From: Variovorax paradoxus
Lineage (GTDB): Bacteria > Pseudomonadota > Gammaproteobacteria > Burkholderiales > Burkholderiaceae_C
Direction: 5' to 3'
Assembly: GCF_022009635.1 (NCBI RefSeq)
Contig: NZ_CP091716.1
Location: 2,061,001-2,125,000, forward strand
DNA: 64,000 nucleotides
Shown here: positions 37,361-45,637 of the stretch, piece by piece
Numbering within the stretch: position 1 is the first letter of the stretch
Layout: the number at the start of each line of letters is the position of its first letter
The notes under the pieces: model-generated
The model's database searches: none
What the model saw: only the letters and a program-made list of their open reading frames with translations
Told to the model about the DNA's origin: nothing
Translations under genes and position numbers: made by a program

Positions 37361-38866
37361 ATGCTGCATCACTCACGCATTCACGAACTGCTGGAGGCGC
37401 GCGCGGCGCGCACGCCGGAGGCTGTCTTTCTTTTCGAGCCCGGTGGCACCACCACTTATGCGGCGCTGCAGGCGATGACCGAGACCGCCGCGCAGGACCT
37501 GCTGGCCGCTGGCGTGCGCCCCACCGACCGCGTGGTGCTGGTGGCCGAGAACTGCGCCGCGCACATCGCGCTGCTGATGGCCTGCAGCCGCATCGGCGCG
37601 TGGTCTTGCGGCGTGAACGCGCGCATGTCGCCGGGCGAGATCGCGGCGATCGCCGAGCGCGCGGATGCGCGTCTTTGCTGCTTCACCACGGGCGCTTCGG
37701 AGGCGGCCGGGAAGCACGCGCAGCGCGCCGGCGCGGTGCCGTCGGCACTTGCCGGCGTGATGCGCTCGGCAACGCGCGACGAAGCGCGCATCGAACCCGG
37801 CCCGGCACTGGCTGACACCGCCGCCATCATCTTCACCTCCGGCACGTCGGGCACGCCGAAGGGCGTGATGGTCTCGCATCGCGGGCTGCTGCACTTCGGG
37901 CGGGTGTCGGCGGGCGTGCGCGCCCTGAGCGAGCGCGACAGGGCCTACGCCTTCCTGCCGATGACGCACATCTTCGGCATCGGCACCGTGCTGATGGCCG
38001 CGCTCACCGGCGGTGCGTCGCTGGTGCTGCGCGGCAGCTTCTCTCCGGCCGATATGCTGCAGGCGCTGGCGCACGAGGAGGTGTCGAACCTGCTCGGGCC
38101 GCCGACGATGTATGCGCGTCTGCTGGCCCACATCGACAGCGAGCGCATGGTGCCGCGCTTTCCGCATCTGCGCTACGTGTACACCGGCTCGGCGCCGCTC
38201 GATCCCGCGCTCAAGCAGCGCGTGGAAGGGCTCTTCGGCCAGCCGCTGCATTACGGCTACGGGCTGTCGGAGTACGCGGGCTCGGTGTTTCTCACGCGCA
38301 CCGAGGCGCCGCGCTCGGACACGGCCGCCGGCCATGCGGTGGAGGGCGGCGAGGCCCGCATCGTGTCTCTGGAGGGGCATGACGCGGCGCCGGGCGATAC
38401 GGGAGAGATATGGCTGCGCGGCCCCGGTCTCATGCTCGGGTACTTCCGCGACGCGGTCGCCACCGCGCAGGTGATGCGCCCGGGCGGCTGGTACGCAACC
38501 GGCGACCTCGGGCGCTTCGGCCCCGACGGCGCACTGTTCGTGGTCGGCCGGCTGAAGGAAATGATCATCCGCTCGGGTTTCAACGTGTATCCGGCGGAGG
38601 TCGAGGCGGTCATCGGCCGCTTCGGCGGCGTGCACCTGTGCGCGGTGGTCGGCGTGCCCGAGGCGGACGGCAACGAGCAGATCGTCGCCTTCGTGGAGCT
38701 GAAGCCCGGCGCGGTGCTCGACCACGCGGCGCTGCGCGCGCACCTCGCGGAGCATCTGTCGCCCTACAAGCGCCCGGCACGCATCGAGGTGATCGACACC
38801 ATGCCGACCACCGCCAACGGCAAGCTGCTCAAGCGCGAGCTGCAGGCGCGTCTGCGCGCGGCGTAG
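37361..38866 (+). CDS. acyl-CoA synthetase (AMP-forming)
   Basis: A 501-residue ANL-superfamily ligase that activates a carboxylic acid to its CoA thioester via an acyl-AMP. The P-loop is FTSGTSGTPKGVMVSH (about residues 158-173). The adenine-binding motif is YGYGLSEYAGSVF, the hinge aspartate region is YATGDLGRFGPDG, and GRLKEMIIRSGFNVYPAEVE follows. The catalytic lysine is in TANGKLLKREL near the C-terminus. It starts 3 bp after the Bug gene and is the last gene of the operon. Substrate is not determined, but context points to the product of the AMDase or a related acid. Confidence 0.92.
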   Translation: MLHHSRIHELLEARAARTPEAVFLFEPGGTTTYAALQAMTETAAQDLLAAGVRPTDRVVLVAENCAAHIALLMACSRIGAWSCGVNARMSPGEIAAIAERADARLCCFTTGASEAAGKHAQRAGAVPSALAGVMRSATRDEARIEPGPALADTAAIIFTSGTSGTPKGVMVSHRGLLHFGRVSAGVRALSERDRAYAFLPMTHIFGIGTVLMAALTGGASLVLRGSFSPADMLQALAHEEVSNLLGPPTMYARLLAHIDSERMVPRFPHLRYVYTGSAPLDPALKQRVEGLFGQPLHYGYGLSEYAGSVFLTRTEAPRSDTAAGHAVEGGEARIVSLEGHDAAPGDTGEIWLRGPGLMLGYFRDAVATAQVMRPGGWYATGDLGRFGPDGALFVVGRLKEMIIRSGFNVYPAEVEAVIGRFGGVHLCAVVGVPEADGNEQIVAFVELKPGAVLDHAALRAHLAEHLSPYKRPARIEVIDTMPTTANGKLLKRELQARLRAA

Positions 38867-38978
38867 GCAGGCTCGCCTGCAAGGGCCTCGGCGTTTTCCT
38901 GCAAGCGGGTGCGCCGAAGTCCTTCCGCCCGCCTCGGGTGCGCGCCGCATCTTGGAGCCTTCTGCAAAGGAAAGCACC

Positions 38979-39158
38979 ATGGCCGATGACCTGAGCAAGC
39001 GCGGGCCGCAGGACGCCACCCGCATCAACGTGAACGAGGCGCACGAGGTGCGCTACTGGACCCAGACCCTGGGCGTGACCGAGGCGCAGCTGCGCTCGGC
39101 CATCGCCGCGGCGGGCGTCGAGGTGAAGGACGTGCGCACCTACCTCGGCAAGCCCTGA
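38979..39158 (+). CDS. DUF3606-domain small protein
   Basis: A 59-residue protein (MADDLSKRGPQDATRINVNE...) with the DUF3606 signature RINVNEAHEVRYWTQTLGVTEAQLRSAI. Family function is unknown; the motif looks like a small helical, possibly nucleic-acid-associated, domain. An AAAGGAAAG site precedes the ATG. It stands alone between the acyl-CoA ligase and a kinase-like gene. Confidence 0.8.
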   Translation: MADDLSKRGPQDATRINVNEAHEVRYWTQTLGVTEAQLRSAIAAAGVEVKDVRTYLGKP

Positions 39159-39278
39159 GCCTCGTAGGCTCGTTCCTACACCCGGCGGGGGAGCCCGGCA
39201 CGATACTTGTTGCTCCCTCTCGTTTCAGGAAGTACCCGTGACCGTGCCGATGAACCCGACGCCGCTGGCAGCCGCGCA

Positions 39279-39959
39279 ATGAAGTCTTCTCCCAGCGCGC
39301 GCAGCTGGATCGCCGCAGGCGTGCGCCACGAACTGCTCACCCGGGCCCTGCCAGCCCTCCGGCACGACATGGCGGCGCCGGTGTCGGTGATCCGCATGGC
39401 GCTGCTGATGCTCAAGCGTCAGGTCAGCGCTGCCACCGTCGATGCCGCTGCCTGCGAAGAGCGCGTGGCGCTGATCGACAACCAGGTGGCCGAGCTGGTC
39501 GACGCCATCCGTTCGCTGCGGGACTGGGAGCTGGCGACCGCCGACGACGGCATCACGCGCGGCGCGTTGGTGGCGCAATGCACGACGCTGATGCGCTCCG
39601 CCTTCGACCTGCATGGCGTGACGCTCGACATCGATCCCGCCCTCGAACCCCGCGAAGACGAAGCACGCTGGCCCGCCGCGGCGGCCCTGCGCTATCTGTT
39701 CCTGGGCGTTCTGGGCTACCTGCACGACAGCGCAGACGAGGCCGGTACGATCCGCGTCGAAGCGGACGGCGGCAATGCGCTGCGCCTTTCTGCGTTGCCG
39801 CGCGAAGCGGGCGGCAACGACGCGGTGCTCGACGCGCACCGCGCACCGCGTGCGCTGGCCATCGATGCCGTCGCGCTGCAGAACCTGGCCGAAGACCTGG
39901 GTTATGCCGTCGTGGTGGACGGCGACAGCGTGCGCTTCGCGCTCGCCACCGGAGGCTGA
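39279..39959 (+). CDS. degenerate histidine-kinase-like protein
   Basis: A 226-residue soluble protein. RHDMAAPVSVIRMALLML (His29) resembles the HisKA phosphoacceptor helix. ALRYLFLGVLGYLHDSAD resembles the position of the kinase N-box, but its Asn is not conserved. The later G-box motifs are not recognisable. There are no membrane segments or sensor domain. It may be a pseudo-kinase or a phosphotransfer/dimerisation protein. The ATG at 39279 is preferred; an upstream TTG at 39207 would add 24 residues. Its last 58 bp overlap the 3' end of the convergent topoisomerase gene. Confidence 0.55.
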   Translation: MKSSPSARSWIAAGVRHELLTRALPALRHDMAAPVSVIRMALLMLKRQVSAATVDAAACEERVALIDNQVAELVDAIRSLRDWELATADDGITRGALVAQCTTLMRSAFDLHGVTLDIDPALEPREDEARWPAAAALRYLFLGVLGYLHDSADEAGTIRVEADGGNALRLSALPREAGGNDAVLDAHRAPRALAIDAVALQNLAEDLGYAVVVDGDSVRFALATGG

Positions 39960-41200
39960 GCCTTCCTGCCGTTCCTGCGGCCATGGCCCGCCGCGGCGCG
40001 TGCCTGCCCCTGCCGGTGCGTGCGAAGAAAGGCCAGCAGCCGGCGTTCGGCCGCATAGAGCCCGCGTGAAGGCCGCGCCGTCTTTCGGCCCGCGATCTTC
40101 TCGAACAGCGCGGTGGCGGCGTCTTCGTCGTCGTCCGACAGGGCGCTGCCCAGCGCCAGCACGGCCGGATGCACATAGGCTTTCTTGCAGACAGCCGGCG
40201 TGTTGCCCAATTGCTTGGCGACGGCCGCGAGGATGTCCTTGGCGCTGTAGCGGGTGCCGTCGGCCGCGGTGCGCCCCGGCTCGCAGGCCAGCCGCGTGAG
40301 TTCCAGCGCCTGCACGGTGCCATGCCAGGTGCGGAAGTCCTTGGCGGTGAAGCGTTCGCCCGGCGCGGCTTCGGCAAGGTAGTCGTTCACATCGGTGGAC
40401 GACACGCTGTGCAGCTCGCCGTCTTCGCCCGCGTACTGGAACAGCGCCTGCCCCGGCAGCTGCTGGCATTGCCGCACCACCTTGGCCACGCGCGGGTCGT
40501 CGAGCCTGGCCTCGTGCATCACGCCGCTCTTGCCCTTGAAGCGCAGCCGCAGCGCCGCGCCGTGCACGTCCGCATGGCGGTTGCGCAGCGTGGTGAGGCC
40601 GTAGGAGCCGTTGCTGCTCGCGTACTCCTCGTTGCCGATGCGCAGCAGGGTGGTGTCGAGCAGGCGCACCAGCGCCGCCAGCACCTGGCCGCGGCCAGGG
40701 GCCTGCTGCCCGTTGCCTTGTCCCTTTTCCGGCTGCAGGTCGCGCGCCACGCGGGCGCGGATGCGCGGCAGCGCCAGCGCGAAGGCCTCGAGCCGCTCGA
40801 ACTTGGTCTCGTCCTTCATCACGCGCCAGTCGGCGTGGTAGCGGTACTGCTTGCGCCCGCGGGCGTCGATGCCCGTGGCCTGCAGGTGGCCGTTGGGCAG
40901 CGGGCAGATCCACACCTGGGTGTAGGCCGGCGGAATGGCCAGCATGCGGATGCGCGAGATTTCGTCCACGTCGCGCAGCCAGCGGCCCTTCGCGTCGCGG
41001 TAGCGAAAGCGCTCGCCGTGCCTGAGGCGGCGGATGCCGGGCATGTCGGGGTTCACGTAGACCAGCCCGTTGGCGATGGGCGTGGGCTTCGAGGGCGGCC
41101 GCGCGGACGGCCGCGATGCAGGGGAGGTGGAAGGAGCAGAGGGGGCCGGCATGGGGATTGCGTGGTGGTACGCACCGTTTTTGCCAGCGTCGACAATCAC
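39902..41200 (-). CDS. DNA topoisomerase IB
   Basis: A 432-residue poxvirus-type topoisomerase IB that relaxes supercoils through a 3'-phosphotyrosyl intermediate. The N-terminal domain has GLVYVNPDMPGIRRLRHGERFRY. The catalytic domain has the conserved LRIGNEEYASSNGSYGLTTLR, then FRTWHGTVQALE with the active-site His, and CKKAYVHPAVL with the tyrosine nucleophile. The C-terminus is a Lys/Arg/Ala-rich tail after residue about 385. The GTG at 41200 gives the longest form; the ATG at 41152 is an alternative because the first about 40 residues are Pro/Ser-rich. Confidence 0.9.
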   Translation of the reverse strand: MIVDAGKNGAYHHAIPMPAPSAPSTSPASRPSARPPSKPTPIANGLVYVNPDMPGIRRLRHGERFRYRDAKGRWLRDVDEISRIRMLAIPPAYTQVWICPLPNGHLQATGIDARGRKQYRYHADWRVMKDETKFERLEAFALALPRIRARVARDLQPEKGQGNGQQAPGRGQVLAALVRLLDTTLLRIGNEEYASSNGSYGLTTLRNRHADVHGAALRLRFKGKSGVMHEARLDDPRVAKVVRQCQQLPGQALFQYAGEDGELHSVSSTDVNDYLAEAAPGERFTAKDFRTWHGTVQALELTRLACEPGRTAADGTRYSAKDILAAVAKQLGNTPAVCKKAYVHPAVLALGSALSDDDEDAATALFEKIAGRKTARPSRGLYAAERRLLAFLRTHRQGQARAAAGHGRRNGRKAQPPVASAKRTLSPSTTTA

Positions 41201-41257
41201 CGCCTGTAGGACGCCGCAAATGCGGCCCGTCTCTTCTTTCCCTTATCGAGCCTTCGA

Positions 41258-42313
41258 ATGTCTTCTCGTCCCTCTTCGTCCTTCCGTAGCCGCTGGCTGC
41301 TGCTGCCGGCCGCCGTGCTGCTTGCCACGGGCTGCGCTTCCACTTCGTCCTCTTCCGTGCCGGCCTCGGCTTCGGCCTCGCCCGCACCGGTGAAGGTCAA
41401 GGTGTTCGTCGCCGCCATGTTCGAGATCGGCAAGAACACGGGCGACCGCGCCGGCGAGTTCCAGCACTGGTACGAGCGCTACTGGATGAACGCCAAGCCC
41501 ATTGCCGTGCCCGGCGCGCTGCAGCCCGTGTACTGCAACGCCGACGGCGTGTGCGGCGCGGTGCTGGGCATGGGCAAGGTCAATTCGTCGTCGTCGATGC
41601 AGGCCATCCTGCTGAACCCGCAGCTCGACTTTTCGCAGGCCTACTACGTCATTTCCGGCGTGGCCGGCACGCCGCCCTCGCGCGGCACCATCGGCGAGGT
41701 GAACTGGGGCACCTGGCTGGTCGACTATGACCTGGGCCACCGCTGGGCCCCGGAAGAAAACAAGCCCGGCGAGCCGACCTTCATGCCGCGCAAGGGCTAC
41801 GAGGAATACCGCCGCTTCCAGCTCAACCCCGACCTCGTGCGCTGGGCCATGAAGCTGTCGGCCGACACGCCCCTGAAAGACTCCGAATCGGCCCGCAAGT
41901 ACCGACTGCGCTACCCCGACGCCGCGGCCCGCCGCGCGCCCTTCGTCGGCACCGGCACGCATATGACGGGCGACACCTTCTTCCACGGCCCCGGCATGTC
42001 GAAGCAGGCGCAGTACATCGCCAAGCTCTACGGCGCCGACGACTACGTCATCACCGAAATGGAAGCAGCCGCCATCACCCTGGTCATCAAGCGCACGCAC
42101 GGCACCGACCGCGTGATGAGCCTGCGCGGCGCGGTCAACTTCGACCAGGGCAACCCGAAGGAGACCACGCTGCAGCACCTGGACCCGGCACCGGGCGAAA
42201 CGGCCGGCGGCTTTGCCGAGACGGTGGAGAACGTCGAGCGCGTGGGCAGCCGCGTGGTCGACCACATCGTGGCCAACTGGCCGCAGTGGCAGGGCGGCGT
42301 GCCCAGGCCCTGA
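41258..42313 (+). CDS. purine nucleoside permease-like (NUP) lipoprotein
   Basis: A 351-residue lipoprotein. The signal peptide ends in LLATGC with lipidated Cys26, followed by a Ser/Ala-rich linker. The NUP domain includes VFVAAMFEIGKN, YYVISGVAGTPPSRGTIGEVNWGTWLVDYDLGHRW, GTGTHMTGDTFFHG and EMEAAAITLVIKR. The last two resemble nucleoside phosphorylase motifs, so the protein may be an enzyme or binding protein rather than a permease; it has no membrane segments beyond the signal. It is divergent from topoisomerase IB. Confidence 0.85.
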   Translation: MSSRPSSSFRSRWLLLPAAVLLATGCASTSSSSVPASASASPAPVKVKVFVAAMFEIGKNTGDRAGEFQHWYERYWMNAKPIAVPGALQPVYCNADGVCGAVLGMGKVNSSSSMQAILLNPQLDFSQAYYVISGVAGTPPSRGTIGEVNWGTWLVDYDLGHRWAPEENKPGEPTFMPRKGYEEYRRFQLNPDLVRWAMKLSADTPLKDSESARKYRLRYPDAAARRAPFVGTGTHMTGDTFFHGPGMSKQAQYIAKLYGADDYVITEMEAAAITLVIKRTHGTDRVMSLRGAVNFDQGNPKETTLQHLDPAPGETAGGFAETVENVERVGSRVVDHIVANWPQWQGGVPRP

Positions 42314-42323
42314 GCCGGCTCTG

Positions 42324-43013
42324 TCAGGGCCGCGCCGGCTGTAGGTGCCAGGTCACGGTGAAGTCGAAGGGCGTCCATCGGCTCACCGTGACGCCTGCCT
42401 GCCGCAAGCCTCGGCCTATCCACGTGTTGCAGGTCTCGAAGAGGTTGTAGGCGCCCTCGGCTTCGTAGAAGGCGTCCTGGTTGTCGTAGTGCGCGCCCGC
42501 GATGGGCTGTGCCGGCCCCGGCGGCAGGCTGGCGCGCACATGGGCGACGAGCCGCGCGTACTGGGCCTGCGACAGCGGAAGGTCGAAGGCGCCGCGGCCC
42601 AGTTGCCCGCGCCGCAGGTAGCTCACGTGCAGCAGCGAGCGGTTGCCGCCCGACAGCGCCCCGAAGGCGCGCGCCGCCGTCAGGTCGCCCCAGGTGGGCG
42701 TGTTCAGGTAGAACTCGCGGTCGCCCCAGCCGATGGCGACGAACTCGGCATCGGGCGGCGGGGCCCTGAAGTCTTTCAGCGGAAATACCTGCAGCCAGTC
42801 GATGGCGACGGAGCGGACCGGGAACACGTAGTCGGTGTGCACGCCGTTGCTCAGTACCCAGGCCTGCACTTCGGCGGGAGCGGCATTGCTTGCCGGCTTC
42901 GCGTCGTTGGCCGGCCAGAACACCAGCGCGCAGGCGACGGCGACGTACAGGCCGATCAGCGCGACCAGCCCCAGCAGTGTGAATGCTGTGCGCCGGAGCC
43001 AGCGTTTCAGCAT
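42324..43013 (-). CDS. TIGR02117 (DUF2459) family protein
   Basis: A 229-residue protein with one N-terminal membrane segment (TAFTLLGLVALIGLYVAVACALVF). The family region includes WVLSNGVHTDYVFPV, FVAIGWGDREFYLNTPTWGDL, LHVSYLR and NLFETCNTWIGRGLRQAG. The His in SNGVHTD and the Cys in ETCNTW are conserved and look like candidate catalytic residues of a periplasmic thiol hydrolase, but activity is unproven. It lies 11 bp downstream of dinB on the same strand, so the two may be co-transcribed. Confidence 0.82.
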   Translation of the reverse strand: MLKRWLRRTAFTLLGLVALIGLYVAVACALVFWPANDAKPASNAAPAEVQAWVLSNGVHTDYVFPVRSVAIDWLQVFPLKDFRAPPPDAEFVAIGWGDREFYLNTPTWGDLTAARAFGALSGGNRSLLHVSYLRRGQLGRGAFDLPLSQAQYARLVAHVRASLPPGPAQPIAGAHYDNQDAFYEAEGAYNLFETCNTWIGRGLRQAGVTVSRWTPFDFTVTWHLQPARP

Positions 43014-43024
43014 GGTGGCGCCCG

Positions 43025-44266
43025 TCAGAAAAGAGAGGCCGTGGTCGCCACCGGCTCCGATGCCGCGCGCTGCGCGCCGGTGGGGGCCAGTGCTTCGGGG
43101 CTGCCGGCCTTGGCCAGCGCGCCCACGCGCACGCCCAGCAGCCGCAGCGGCCGCTCCAGCGGCACGCGCTTCAGGCACTGGCCGCCGGTCTGGCGGATGG
43201 TCCTGGCGTCGGCCGTGAAGTGGCCGATGGTCTGGTCGCGCGTGGCGATCTTGAAGTCGTCATAGCGCAGCTTGATGCCGATGGTCTTGCCCACGTAGCC
43301 CTTGCGCTGCAGGTCGGCCGCCACCTGCTCGCACAGCCGCGTGAAGATCGCGCCCAGCTCGGCGCGGTCGCGCACCGCGTGCAGGTCGCGGTCGAAAGTG
43401 GTCTCGCGGCTCATCGACACCGGCTCGCTTTCGGTCACCACCGGGCGGTTGTCGCGGCCCCAGGCCACTTCGTGCATCCACGCGCCTGTGGCCTTGCCGA
43501 AGTTGGCGACGAGCCAGTCGCGGTCGCGCGCCGCGAGCTGGCCCACGGTCTCGATGCCGAAGCGCTTGAGCTTTTCGTCGGCCTTGGGGCCGATGCCGTT
43601 CACCTTGCGGCAGGGCAGCGGCCAGATGAGCTTTTCGAGGTCGTCCTCGTAGACGATCGAGATACCGTTGGGCTTGTTGAACTCGCTCGCCATCTTGGCG
43701 ATGAGCTTGTTGGGCGCCACGCCGATGGAGCAGGTCAGGCCGGTGGCGTCGAGGATGGCCTTCTGCAGCAGCCGCGCCAGCGAACGCCCGCCGTCGCGCT
43801 GGCCGCCGGGCACGTCGGTGAAGTCGATGTACACCTCGTCCACGCCGCGGTCTTCCATGAGCGGCGCGACCTCGAGGATGACTTGCTTGAACGCGCGCGA
43901 GAAGCGCCGGTATTCGTCGAAGTCCACCGGCAGGATGATGGCCTGCGGGCACAGCTTGGCGGCCTTCATGAGCCCCATGGCCGAGCCGACGCCGAACTGG
44001 CGCGCGGGGTAGGTGGCGGTGGTGATCACGCCGCGGCCGGTGTAGTCCTTGAGCAGGGGGAAGGACTCGACCGGAATGTCGGCGAGCGTGCCGCCTTCGG
44101 GCAGGTCGCGGATGGCCTCGTCCACGCGCCGCCGCCCGCCACCGATGACCACCGGCCGCCCCTTGAGCTGCGGATAGCGCAGCAACTCGACGGACGCGTA
44201 GAAGGCGTCCATGTCGAGGTGGGCGATGCGGCGGATCGGCGGGGCTGACGGGGACTGGGAGCTCAC
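43025..44266 (-). CDS. dinB: DNA polymerase IV
   Basis: A 413-residue Y-family translesion polymerase. The first catalytic motif is IRRIAHLDMDAFYASVE (Asp18, Asp20). The second acidic motif is GVDEVYIDFTD. The thumb HhH region is KVNGIGPKADEKLKRFGIETVGQL, and the little-finger domain lies in the C-terminal 130 residues. A beta-clamp-binding C-terminal peptide is not obvious. LexA-type operators were not identified upstream. Confidence 0.95.
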   Translation of the reverse strand: MSSQSPSAPPIRRIAHLDMDAFYASVELLRYPQLKGRPVVIGGGRRRVDEAIRDLPEGGTLADIPVESFPLLKDYTGRGVITTATYPARQFGVGSAMGLMKAAKLCPQAIILPVDFDEYRRFSRAFKQVILEVAPLMEDRGVDEVYIDFTDVPGGQRDGGRSLARLLQKAILDATGLTCSIGVAPNKLIAKMASEFNKPNGISIVYEDDLEKLIWPLPCRKVNGIGPKADEKLKRFGIETVGQLAARDRDWLVANFGKATGAWMHEVAWGRDNRPVVTESEPVSMSRETTFDRDLHAVRDRAELGAIFTRLCEQVAADLQRKGYVGKTIGIKLRYDDFKIATRDQTIGHFTADARTIRQTGGQCLKRVPLERPLRLLGVRVGALAKAGSPEALAPTGAQRAASEPVATTASLF

Positions 44267-44318
44267 GGCAACAATTGTCTCGCGGGTCGGCGGCGTTCGC
44301 CTGCCCTGGGGCGATTCG

Positions 44319-44933
44319 TCAGCGAGTCTCGACGGTCCTGAGCAACGGCGACTCGAACATCGCCACCGGCGAGATCACCGGTTCGTCCATCGGCACCCTG
44401 TCGCCGTAGCGCTCGCGCATCTTGGCGCGCACCGCGGGGTCGGCCAGGTTGAATTCGCGGATCTTCTGCAGCTCGCCGATGCGCACGCCCAGTGCGCGCT
44501 GGTAGAGCTTCCAAACGAGTTCGGAGCAGTAGATGCGCTGGTCGGACCATTCGAAGGTCAGGTCGTAGGGGCGACCCTCGAAATCGGAGGTGCGTGCGCG
44601 CAGCTTCGCCACGGCTTCCGGTGTCAGCAGCCTGTCTGCATCGCGCAGGCGCTTGACCACGTAGTGGCCGCCGTTGCCGCGCGCGGTCCATTGCGCGAGC
44701 GGCGTGTAGCGCACCGTGGATACCGCCTCGAACACATGGGGTTTGCCGCCCCGCATCAGCACGATGCCCATGTGGCTGTAGCGCGAGCCGGTGGCGCGCT
44801 GCACCGCCAGGCTCTGCGCCGAGCGCGAGGTGTGGAAGATGATGTCGCCGTCTTTCAGCTCGGCTGCAGCGTGGCCGGCGCTGCAGAAAAGCAGGGGCAG
44901 GAGCAGCGCGAGCGCCGCGGGGAGCTTTTTCAT
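44319..44933 (-). CDS. YiiX/YebB-like NlpC/P60-superfamily hydrolase
   Basis: A 204-residue secreted protein. The signal peptide MKKLPAALALLLPLLFCSAGHAAA is followed by ELKDGDIIFHTSRSAQS. The permuted papain-like active site is His54 (RYSHMGIVL) and Cys136 (IYCSELVWKLY). YiiX-like proteins are thought to cut an amide or thioester bond, possibly in peptidoglycan or lipid-linked peptides. It is divergent from the glycolipid-binding-domain gene, a possible hint of envelope function. Confidence 0.86.
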   Translation of the reverse strand: MKKLPAALALLLPLLFCSAGHAAAELKDGDIIFHTSRSAQSLAVQRATGSRYSHMGIVLMRGGKPHVFEAVSTVRYTPLAQWTARGNGGHYVVKRLRDADRLLTPEAVAKLRARTSDFEGRPYDLTFEWSDQRIYCSELVWKLYQRALGVRIGELQKIREFNLADPAVRAKMRERYGDRVPMDEPVISPVAMFESPLLRTVETR

Positions 44934-45057
44934 GTTGCCGCGCATTGTCCGGCAGGCCGGCGCGTGCGGGCTTCGTCTTTGGCTTGCCTGACTCCCACCT
45001 GCGGCGCGGCGGGTCATTGCTTGCGCGGTGCAGCATGCCGGTGCCATCATGCGCGCC

Positions 45058-45618
45058 ATGCAAACAGTCGCCTCCATTCTCTGGCGCAGGCTCGATGCGC
45101 CGGGCCATGACGCCTGCCGTCTCGAGCGCAACGCCACGGCCTTGCAACTCGATGACGCAGCCGTGTTCCGGCTGGAAGACGGCCGCATCGGCCAGTTGAA
45201 CTATCGTGTGCGTTGCGATCTTCACTGGCACACCCAGTGGGGCACCGTGCGCGGCTGGCTCGGCGGCGCGCCGGTCGACCTGTCGATCTCGCGCGACGCA
45301 CGCGGCCACTGGAAGCTCAACGACGAGCCGGTGACCGACCTGTCGCATTGCTTGGACCTCGACCTGGGCTTCACCCCCGCCACCAACCTGCTGCAACTGC
45401 GCCGCCTGGGCCTTGCCAAGGGCGAGGGCGCCGACGCCCCGGCCGCCTGGCTCGACCTGGACGGCGGCGGCGTGTTGAGCGAACTGGCGCAGCGCTACGA
45501 GCGCCACAGCGACACCGAATATGCCTACGAAGCCAAGCGCTTCGACTACGCGGCCACCTTGAGCGTGACCGAAGACGGCTTCGTGCGCGACTACCCGCGG
45601 CTCTGGAGCGCGGACTGA
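45058..45618 (+). CDS. putative glycolipid-binding domain protein
   Basis: A 186-residue soluble protein of the putative glycolipid-binding family (first characterised in Pseudomonas). It contains LWRRLDAPGHDACRLE, the paired YRVRCDLHWHTQWGTVRGW and DLDLGFTPATNLLQLRRLGL, and the C-terminal EYAYEAKRFDYAATLSVTEDGFVRDYP. No signal peptide is visible. An ATG at 45049 is also possible. No clear ribosome site precedes either start. Function beyond the domain name is not established. Confidence 0.82.
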   Translation: MQTVASILWRRLDAPGHDACRLERNATALQLDDAAVFRLEDGRIGQLNYRVRCDLHWHTQWGTVRGWLGGAPVDLSISRDARGHWKLNDEPVTDLSHCLDLDLGFTPATNLLQLRRLGLAKGEGADAPAAWLDLDGGGVLSELAQRYERHSDTEYAYEAKRFDYAATLSVTEDGFVRDYPRLWSAD

Positions 45619-45637
45619 CCGGCGCTTAGTCTGGCGT

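Noticed and set aside
38867..38880. Short GCAGGC/GCCTGC hairpin after the acyl-CoA ligase as a terminator.
   Set aside because: Six base pairs with a 2-nt loop and no T-tract; too weak to call.
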